DNA of 64,000 nucleotides from Pleurotus ostreatus/Saccharomyces cerevisiae fusant (taxonomy: Eukaryota > Opisthokonta): NCBI GenBank assembly GCA_024196135.1, contig JAMQCK010000001.1:539471-603470 (forward strand). Reading direction: 5' to 3'. A model generated the notes under the pieces. It was not told where the DNA came from. It worked only from the letters and a program-made list of their open reading frames with translations, and ran no database searches. Both the position numbers and the translations under genes were made by a program. Positions 55,666 through 64,000 of this stretch are shown piece by piece (the stretch's first letter is position 1; the number at the start of each line of letters is the position of its first letter).

Positions 55666-58600
55666 ATGTTCAAGTGGCTTTTGCAAGACCCAGGCCGCGA
55701 CTACAATACTTTGAGCTGGCGCCAGTGGGTGTTCGAGATCAAGTCACGAAGTCCGCAGTCGACAGACTCGGCGCTTCCAAATAAGGTTAAAATCCCCTAT
55801 GATGCAACCTCCTCTCGACCGTCATCACCGTCGACGCCGACGATGAACGCGAAACATCTCATACCCCCTGCAGCGGGCGGCGGAAACGGCGGCGGCAACA
55901 ACACGAACTCCCTCGGCCGCGCAGGAGGGCAACGCACATTGCAGCGTGTCCCCTCACACGAGTCGCTGGCGACGCATCCACTTCTTAGCCCTCATAGCGC
56001 GACGTTTGCGCCCTCTCCTGCTGCCGCCGCCGCACCAGCGTCTACCGCATATGTGCCTTATACTCCAAGGAATCAGCGCCCCTCGACTGCGCCTGCGCCC
56101 CCGGAGGCGCAGCACAAGCTTCAGCTCGTTAGCCTGAAGTCGGTCGCCCAAGGAGAGCTGGGACTCGATCCGGCTAGCGTAGGATGGCACCTCCTCGAGA
56201 GGATTATCACGATGCCGGATTGGGCGCCTCCGCGGTCGAAGCCTGTACTCTTGCTTCCTGTGACGCGGTCAGAAAGCCGCACGGAGGTAGAGGTGCGCGA
56301 TCATGTCGCGCTGCAGCGCGGCGATGGCTGGCTGCAGACGGTCAGTGGGCTTGTGGGGCGTATTGACGAGTAAGTCCGCTCCTTTGCTCTTGCATCCATA
56401 CTGAGATATACCTAGGCAGACGCTCACATTCGTACGCGCATCCCCTGGCGCAGCACTCCCCGCAAACGCTGTGATATGTCCCGCACATCCCAAGTTCACC
56501 TGCGCGAAGCACTCAGATGCACTGCCCCTCCCTCCAACACCCACTGCGCCTCCTCCCCTTCCACCAAGGCCTGCACCGGCACCGCGAACAGGTCTATCCC
56601 TGGGTGGATTATCACTGTTTGGGCGTCGTGCACCCTCTCCTGCACCACCACGGCCAGCTTCGCCGGCAGGATCAATCACTTCCACTCAATCCGCGAGTGC
56701 CGTCTCACCCGTATCCGCGCCAGCCTCTGCGACCGCACCTGCATCACCATCATCCGCTCCGGCCACGCAAGTCCCCGCCTACACCCTCTCGCGCCCGATC
56801 GTGCGGGCAGAAATCATACGACAGCTTGCCGCTGGCGCGCGTCAAGAGGTCGCGGCTGCTTTCTCTGATGGCAAGCCCGACCCGCGATGGACATGGCTCT
56901 CCGAGCGTATCAGCGCCTTCGTTGTGGAGGAGCTCGACGCCGCAGAGGTGGACGAGCATGCGGAGGAGCACGCACGGGCAGACGCCCTAGCCGATCGCGT
57001 GCGTACGCTCTACGACCAGCTCGAAGACGACATTCGCGCCTTTCTCGTCGCCGAGCGCACAGCACCGGCTCGCGGGAAGCGGCGGCGATGGGGCAGGGAT
57101 AAGGAGAAGGCGGCCGAGTCGGATCCAGAGAAGGCTGCGACAGATGAGTCGAAGAAGAGCTCAGATGATCCCAGGAAGAGCACGGACAGCGACGCGTCCG
57201 CAGCTGATGAGAGTGCGGAGGATGCGGACGACGAAGCTTGTGCCCGCGCGCTTGTAGCGACTGAGCGTGCTGTGTGCCGCGTCTTGTGGGATCGCATGTT
57301 TGTCCTCGATACTGCGCAGGACGATGCGTTCGCATCGCGCGTTGCTGCTTTGCACATGGCAGAGCTGTCGCTTGGGGAGCTCGGTGTCGACGTCACTGGC
57401 GGGAGGGACGAGACTGAAGCGGCGAGAGCTGCGGTGGAGGATGGTGTCGAAGGCGTTGTCGGAAAAGTGGGTCAAGGTGCGTTGCTCCGCGCTGAACGAT
57501 GAAAGCTTGAGGCTGAACCTTCGCAGTACTTGCCGGACTCGACAAGGTATATACGCCCAGCGAGAAATGCCAGATATTCGTTGAAGCGCATCGTGTCATT
57601 GTAGGTGTGTATAATCCCCGAATGTTGGGTTTCGTTATTGAGAGTAGCTTCCAGATGGTCTCTCGAAGCTCCCACCATTACGCCTCAAGCCCGAAGTGGA
57701 GGAGAGCCAGGAGAAGGAGAAGAAGGCGCAAGAGCTGGAACTTGAGGCATTACCTGGAGCGAAGTCGACGGACAGCAAACCCACGGAGACAGCCCTAGGC
57801 GACGCGAACGCTGGCAAACTTACCATTACCACCGATACTTCCGCTGCAATGACGGACGCAAATGTGCTTGTCACCTCGCCCGACGGCATCGAGATCGATG
57901 CTCACAAACAACTCGCCGCGCCATCTACCCCCGCAGTGCCTCCCGCGCCGACATCTACCGCCGTGTCATCCGATCTACTTCTCCCTGTACTCATCTACGC
58001 TCTAGTTCGCGCGAACCCGCCGAGGTTACCCTCTCATCTCGCTCATGTGCAGCGCTTCCAGTGCGCGGCAGCGTTACCGGGGGAGGCTGCCTTCTGCGCC
58101 GTCAGCGTTCTCGCTGCAGTGCAGTACATCGAGACCGCCGCGGGTGATGGCAAGCGGACGGCAGATGACGGTACAGGTCCTGTCCCGCCATCGCCTCTGC
58201 CACCGGTTCCCACTTCTCCGCTGCCGGGCGGTGCACTGCGCCGCGTGTTGAGCGGTGCTACAGATGTCTTTGGGATTATTCGCGGCACCTTGCAGGGAGA
58301 GGAAGGTGTCGCTGTCAAGGACGACCAAGACAAACCTGCGACGCAGGATGCGGAAAAGGCCGATGACGCCGCCGACGCGGACAAGGAAGGGAAAGACGCG
58401 AAAGACGTACCGTTGTCCACCTCGCCATGGAATGCTGGCTTGAGCGCTCTACTACGCCGTGACACGGGCGGAGGCGGTTTGCTCGGGACCGGTAGCGGAT
58501 TTTTCTCGCGCGAGGGTGTCTTCGGGCGCAGCGGCAGCACGAAGGAAGAGGAGCTCGCAGACGTGCCCAGTAGGCCGGGCAGCGCCTACCCGGGTAGCCG

Positions 58601-59250
58601 CCCAACGAGCCGACCCGGCAGCATCTACACTGCTTACGGCGACGATAGCGGCGAAGAAGACGAAGAGGATGATGAAGAGGACGACGAGGACGACGATGAA
58701 GAGGGCAGCGAGGAGAGCGGGGACGAGGGCGGGCCGGCGCGAAGTATCAGGAGCTTCGGGAGCATGATGAGCAGCCGACGGAGGAAGGCGAGCAAGAGCA
58801 GCGCGAACTCCAGGGGCGGGTCATCGGCGGTACGCAAGAGTCTGAGCGACCGCCTGGCAAGCGTGAGCGGCGGCATCGCGAATGTCGGCAGCCTCGCCGC
58901 GAGCTTCCAGGTCAGTTAGAGATATCACTTCCTCGTCTGGCACTGACGTTGGGCAGGGATCACCGCCTCCTTCACGGCGCTCGTCGTTGCTTCCGAAGGT
59001 CGTACAACCGCCATCACCCCGCGCTGAGTCGCCCATACCTCCGTCATTGAGGGTGGGCTCGCCGTCGTCTCTTCGGCCTACATCGCCGGGTCCTGCATCG
59101 CCTTCGACGTTGCGACTTGCGCCACCACGCGCAAGATTTCTGACCTGTGCGCCGGATGATCTACGTCTGGCCGAGGTGGCGGAGTTGTTGCAGGATTACA
59201 GGCGAATAGTGAAGGGTGTGAGGAGCGTTGGTGGTTTCGTAGGAGAGTGA
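55666..59250 (+). CDS. VPS9-domain protein (Rab5-type GEF candidate)
   Basis: Five exons: 55666-56369, 56416-57476, 57527-57604, 57655-58910 and 58957-59250 (1130 aa). VPS9 domains activate endosomal Rab5-like GTPases. The first helical part is at about 590-625 (LDKVYTPSEKCQIFVEAHRV, then IVDGLSKLPPLRLKPE). After an insertion of about 75 residues the core continues at about 718 (SSDLLLPVLIYALVRANPPR, LPSHLAHVQRF, LPGEAAFCAVSVLAAVQYIE). The conserved Asp-Leu-Leu-Pro is kept, but Phe stands where many VPS9 domains have Tyr (GEAaYc). Large Ser/Pro-rich, acidic (EEDEEDDEEDDEDDDEE) and basic regions flank it. The N-terminal half is unassigned. Confidence 0.85.
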
Positions 59251-59481
59251 ATCTATGTATCTTCTCTCTCGCTAATTTGACTAGACTTGTGAGTTGTGCG
59301 TTGTGCAAGTGCTCAGATCTAACCCGATTCATACGGCTGCTATTCGAAGCTTGCTCAGACTAAACGACTAAGTCGATGCCGAGCCATGTCTACTGTTTGT
59401 CCTTCTTTCTCTCTTCTGCCACTAGTGCACCCTGCACTTTGTTCGCCCGTTCGGCCATCTCCTTTATTTCCTTTTCCAATT

Positions 59482-62400
59482 TCACGTATTCTCCCCCTTC
59501 TGGTCCTTCATGCGCCATGCAAACTTCCCGCTCAATTTCTTCGGCTCGTCGCACATGGTGGCCCACTCCTTGCGAAAAGTGGGCCTAACTTCCATGAACT
59601 TTCGTACCAGCCGTTTGGACCAGACATCCCGGATGAGGATGAGGAAGAGCGCCAAGCGCAAGGCATCTGCGCGGTCTGTGATATCCCACCCTGGACAGTT
59701 GACATCGGCCATGTGGATATCGAGGGGTTTGGTTCGTCGCTTGCAGTGTGACGATAGTTAGCTACGCAGCGTATAATTCTGATATCCTTGGTGCACATAC
59801 CTTTTCACCCCAGGCTGTAAGTAGACTTCCACTGAAACCAACTGCAGCGATAGCAAACATAGGGATGTCCGTTATGCCTATCGCACTGAGATTGCTGACG
59901 CCGCTAGTGAGATTGAATCTGGATTGGTTGAAGACCTGCCCCTCGGAGCCATCTTCCTTCTTGTATTCAATGAACATAAGGGCCAGGATGATAGCTGGAC
60001 AATACTGTCAGCATCGCGCTAAGCAACAACGATCGACGCACGTATGAATTCGGAGCACATGGAATTGGCTGCCTGAGGAGCCGCCTTGCCGTCCTTCGAT
60101 GTCGTCTTCGAGGACGAGACCCTCTCAGCCCCACTCTTCTTGCCTTGAGATGCTTTCTGGGACGTCGTGACCGGGTCAGCAGTGTTTGCAGACGCAGCCT
60201 TACTGTTCTTTCCGAAGAGGGAAGAACTGCCTTATGTGTCAGCGGTCAACGATGGACGGGTGAAGAGTAGGAAAGGCCTCACGAAGTCGCCTGTTTCGCC
60301 AAGGCGACGACGCGGTGCATAGATGAAGGCGCGACTCGAAGAGGATCAAATCTTGCAGCAGTAGGTTCGGTCTCGGGGGCCTCTACAACGTCCACCGCGA
60401 ATGTTTGCGGGTCGTCATTCGAAGTTGAAGCTGTGCCAAGCTGCTGTTGCGCATCGTACAGGGTCTGTATGACGGAAAAATCCTTCGCCAAGGCAGCCTG
60501 GCCTTCCGGAAAGATGGAGGATACGCCAGCCAGCACGAGAGTGTCACAAATGCCCAGATCGTGACTGTGCAATACACGGGCTTTGGCGTCCATCTCGCCG
60601 CCGGTACTCCTGTTCCATCGATCGACGAGTCCTGTTTTGGCCAGGATCTGATTCGTGAGGGCACTCTGCAGGGCCACATCGACCCGATCGCTCTCCTTCC
60701 GGAGAACGGCATGCAAAGCACGAGCCACGCCCCGAGCTTCTCCGTGAATAGCCTCTGGAGCGTTCTCCTGCGCTAGTTCCTGCCTCTGCTCGACGATCTT
60801 CAGTGCCAATCGCTCGTCGGACCCGAGCTGCTGCAAGTCTCCAAACTCGAGTTTCACTTTGTTGAAGCGCTCCTTCGCCGTGCGTGTCGCGTCCGAGAAC
60901 ACGTTACGTGCTGCGGCAACCGGACGCTCCAGCCTATAGTTTGTCAGTCTAAGCCCGTACGATAACTCTGGCTCACGCACGCCATGTCGACAAATGATTC
61001 ACTATCAACGGCGGTCACGCCGGGGAAAATGGCCTTGATTATCTTGTCCCACAGGAGCCTGCATTCCGCTTCGTTTGGCTCTTTTCCACCCAGACGCTCG
61101 TGGAGCGCACGCACCTCATCTGAAGCTGAGGTGACTGCGGGAACGACCTTTATGAATGACTTGAGATGCTCAGAAGCGATGGGAAGGAGCGGAGACAGGG
61201 AAGCATAATGGCGGAGCGCCTTCTCGTACTCAAGGTCATTCTGAAAATCGAGGATAGCTCGAAAATTATCTCCGTCCAGCTATTTAGACGCATTACAGCA
61301 AGCGAAAGATCGTTAGAGACAACCGCGCTGGTGGAGCGCGCGAGATTCGAGCTTTAGTGGAGCCGCACGTGGCGCTGCCTCCCAGAACCTCTGAAGGTTC
61401 CGACCACTGCCCGGCAGCTAGAGAAGCTCGGGATTGCCTCGAAATGGTCCGAGGACCATATGCCGACAGGTAGGAGTCCGATTATTGAGGAGGCCGGCCA
61501 CAAGCCTATCCCTTGACCTTCTCGGCGCGGTGCTCCACAAGCGCTCGAATCACTCACGCTCCACCGTCCACTTCGTCTCTAACGATCTTTCGCTTGCTGT
61601 AGCACAGAGCTCATGTTGAGGAGCTGATGCGATCACCTCGGAGAAAAAATGCTCTTGTGCTCCGCCTACGTGAAGAACAGGTTGGGAGTCGCCACCGGAC
61701 CGCGCTGAGCCTTGCTGCATGGGTGCGCCCGGCCCAGCGGGGTTTCGAGCCTGGGGTGGAACAAACTTCACGTCGGAAAACGCAAATTTGCCGTAAAATG
61801 ATTGCTTGTTCGTTGACATCAGCTCATTCGTTAGAACCTCATGCATGTTAACTCACTGTATCAAGCTCGCACAACGAGCGCAGAAGCAGTGTGTTGTAGA
61901 CATCGACAAATGTCAAGCTGTGCGGCCAGTCCATCGGCACGTCACACAGGGTAGACGGCCACACAGTCGGTACAACGCGTCGATCGAAGAGAATCTCATT
62001 CGGAACGTCGTATTTCTTCTGTTCCCCTGACGGCTTTGCTGCCCTGCAATTGGATGTCATCGAAAAGGCATCAAATTTGATTATGTTAGATTTGCTGATC
62101 TGTGGGCGGGACAGCAGATCCGATAGGCAGGGAACCTCGACAAGCGTACGAGGTTCCTGTATATTCAGCGGGGTTTATATAGGTAAGGTAAAGGCGATAA
62201 GTCCGAGAAAAATAAAATATGACTTGTCGCGTCGGGCGAGCGGCCGAACTGCCACCTCAACAGATTAGGTGGTCCTACTCGGATGCACTTGGTTTGCGAC
62301 CGCGATTCCAGTAGCACCTGTGAGAGGGTCAGTGCGCATCCGCTACAGAGGCAACGATACTGACTGTAGTAGAGCATTCTCAGCCCTGATCGTTGAGGTT

Positions 62401-63647
62401 CAGCCACACGTGAGAGCTTGGACGCGAGTTGCACTTACACTTGATTTCGGACTTCTTCTCGAATTTCCTTTGCGCGGGTGGCTGGGATACTCTTCGGAAT
62501 GGGACTACGACACTTGAGTGACCCTTGCGCGAGGATATACTGCTACTTACTGCAAAAAGGATGGACTGTCCGTTATGCGTGAATACAGCAAGTTGCAGCC
62601 ACATTGATCACCTTACCAGGAGCTAACAGCGCTGTAAAAACATGAGAATCCAACCTATCGAAGCACAGTGCAGGGGCATACCTTGTCACAGACTCCGAAC
62701 GTTGGGTTTTTTGGCTCGGTGGCGCGAGCAAACGATCACTGTCCGACGTCAGTACCGGACAGAAAGGCTTGAGCAAGCGGAGCTGACCTTGGGGACATGG
62801 TCGTTGTCGTCAAGCATCCCCTGCGTGTAATATCAGAACAGCCTCGAAAAGTTATCGATCTATCATTGCTTACAAACTATTGTGAAGCCATCGCTCGACA
62901 CGCTTTCGCCAATGACCCCCGGAGTGTCGATCCTCTTTGATAAGGGTCACGCGCCATGGCCTGATGTCGGAGAACATTAAAGTCGGGCCCAGCATAGGCG
63001 CGTGGGATCGAGCCTTGTCAACGGACGAAGCCAGTATATGCTGCTGTACCGATAGGAACACGGCAAGATCTTCTGAAGAAGCCGAGGACGAGATGTCGAA
63101 AATGCCTAGCATCGTTGCAGGATGGCCATTGCAAGCCAACGGGGCGTGGGCAACGTGCATTTGGACCTATCAGGCAACTAAGCTCTAAGACAATAGACCA
63201 TGGCGATACACTCACGCAATCATGATCGTCTGTATGATGAGGCACCAACCACGCCACAACAATCTGTAGATAGCACTTCATCGGATCGAAAGTGAAGCCA
63301 AGCACCGGTTGGTCTACTCCGAGCAGACGCCTTTGAAAGACCGCGCTCGCGAGAAGCTCGTAGATCTCGTCAGGTGGTGCTATACATACGATGGGAAATG
63401 GTATATCGTTTATTCGAGATCGACGTGGCACCAAGAGATGGGCATGCGAGATGGGATCAAGCTCGTCGTCCAGTCCTAGGCGCACGCTACCCTCGTACAG
63501 GTTTTGGGAAGGCGGAGGCGTAGCGCCAGACTTGCCGTTGAGTCGAGCTCCGGTTTGAGACGGTGGGACCAGAGATTTGCCATAGAAAACCTGCTCTGGC
63601 GAGCGCATGCTAGCATCAGCGTCAGTGATCGCATTATCCGCCTGCAT
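59482..63647 (-). CDS. Paralogous family member C (long form, interrupted by a MITE in an intron)
   Basis: Minus-strand gene. Fitted exons include 63647-63216 and 63166-62874 (..DDHDC|VQMHVAHAPL..GIFDIS), then blocks near 62010-61855 (KKYDVPNEILFDRRVVPTVW), 61850-61606, 61240-60990, 60980-60285, about 59990-59800 and 59735-59482. These align in order with member B: VVPTVWPS against TTGLSWPP, RVLHSHDLGICDTLVLAGVS against RALLSFKCSRIDAGSVCTI, MFIEYKKEDGSEGQVFNQSR against LVWEFKKAGQTFSQVMNQ and DVNCPGWDITDR against DVNCPHWDICNR. The part at 62830-62100 is poorly resolved. The N-terminal exons seen in B are not found upstream of 63647, so the start is uncertain. Function unknown. Confidence 0.55.
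61296..61599. mobile_element. MITE, 304 bp, TA target duplication
   Basis: Ends are inverted repeats of CAGCAAGCGAAAGATCGTTA plus AGAGAC (25-26 bp perfect), continuing with about 30 bp of diverged match to GATTCGAGC. TA flanks each end (61294-61295 and 61600-61601). TA duplication and CAG termini fit the Tc1/mariner-pogo superfamily. The interior has no transposase. It lies in an intron of family member C, a few bases past the 5' splice site. Confidence 0.8.
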
Positions 63648-64000
63648 GGATATTGTTGGACTTGGTGTCTACGCGCTCTCTAGCGCCTATGGTATTTTTC
63701 TATGATTTTACGGACTTTTTCCTGGTACTGTACGCTTACCTACAGTCCAACTTGTGCGCTCGCGCCTTACTGCCGAGCGCCACGTTATTTCCCGGCATTT
63801 TCCGGCCGCTCCTGCCTAGAGCGGCACATCCGAGTCTTTTCTCTTCCTGACTCGTTTGCTGTCGCTCTAGGTGCGTAGTTATGCGTAGTATCTCGCTACT
63901 TGTGAATCTGACTCGTTTGCTGTCGCTCTAGTGTGATCACTGGCTCGATTCTACCTCGGACAGGTTATGAGCCCCGCGCTCTAGCTGCCCCAATCAGCCA
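63648..64000. other. Right edge, unassigned
   Basis: Upstream flank of family member C. A 24-bp direct repeat (63847-63870 and 63908-63931) lies here; nothing coding that I can support. Confidence 0.5.
63847..63931 (+). repeat. Direct repeat, 24 bp, 61-bp spacing
   Basis: CTGACTCGTTTGCTGTCGCT followed by CTAG occurs exactly at 63847-63870 and 63908-63931. Further copies may follow beyond the window. Confidence 0.8.

Noticed and set aside
61296..61599. Coding continuation of family member C through the MITE (ASERSLETKWTVERE)
   Set aside because: The same residues arise from both inverted-repeat arms, so they are element sequence, not gene sequence.
1..64000. tRNA, rRNA, CRISPR arrays, origin or telomere repeats
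   Set aside because: No B-box-like tRNA signature, no rRNA-like conserved stretch, no spaced exact repeats and no TTAGGG arrays were noticed by eye.

Overview
The window is nuclear DNA from a filamentous basidiomycete, most likely an Agaricomycete and possibly a polypore (order inferred from gene families only). The reasons are the very dense short spliceosomal introns (about 45-90 bp, GTRNGT...YAG), tightly packed genes on both strands, GC-rich coding sequence with low-complexity Ser/Pro/Ala tails, and basidiomycete gene content: Clp1-like proteins, DUF6589, fungal C2H2 families, a Marasmius-agglutinin-like lectin and a trifunctional folate enzyme. I saw no operons, rRNA, tRNA or CRISPR. All exon boundaries were read by eye and checked for phase; totals divide by three except where stated.

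Layout. 0-13 kb: the 3' end of a Kre9/Knh-type GPI-anchored protein, an unrecognised 361-aa protein, two minisatellites, a WH1-CRIB protein, an unrecognised gene, a Tda3-like FAD oxidoreductase and a short Clp1-like protein. 13-27 kb: a decayed or incomplete gene, a type II NADH dehydrogenase (12 exons), an Ayr1-like short-chain dehydrogenase with an 8-nt exon, a full Clp1-like gene, EMC2 and a NuSAP-like SAP-domain protein. 27-34 kb: FOL1, a small candidate gene, a chimeric R-type lectin and a C2H2 protein.

34.7-40.3 kb is a 5.67-kb element bounded by 132-bp near-identical inverted repeats. It carries two intact genes, a DUF6589 protein and a RecQ-like helicase, transcribed inward from the repeats and ending 5 bp apart. 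I find this the most interesting object in the window. Around and to the right of it lie three members of one unrecognised paralogous family (40.7-42.1, 44.8-49.3 and 59.5-63.6 kb). The two long members end in a domain that looks like a PD-(D/E)XK nuclease fold, and one has a 304-bp TA-flanked MITE in an intron. Between them sit a C2H2 gene in which each middle finger repeat is one 78-nt exon, PPX1, a 14-exon MFS anion transporter, an unrecognised 475-aa protein and a VPS9-domain protein.

Functionally the window mixes housekeeping genes (folate synthesis, NADH oxidation, lipid reduction, ER membrane insertion, polyphosphate turnover, endosomal Rab5 activation, spindle) with lineage-specific, duplicated and mobile genes concentrated between 30 and 50 kb and at the right edge.
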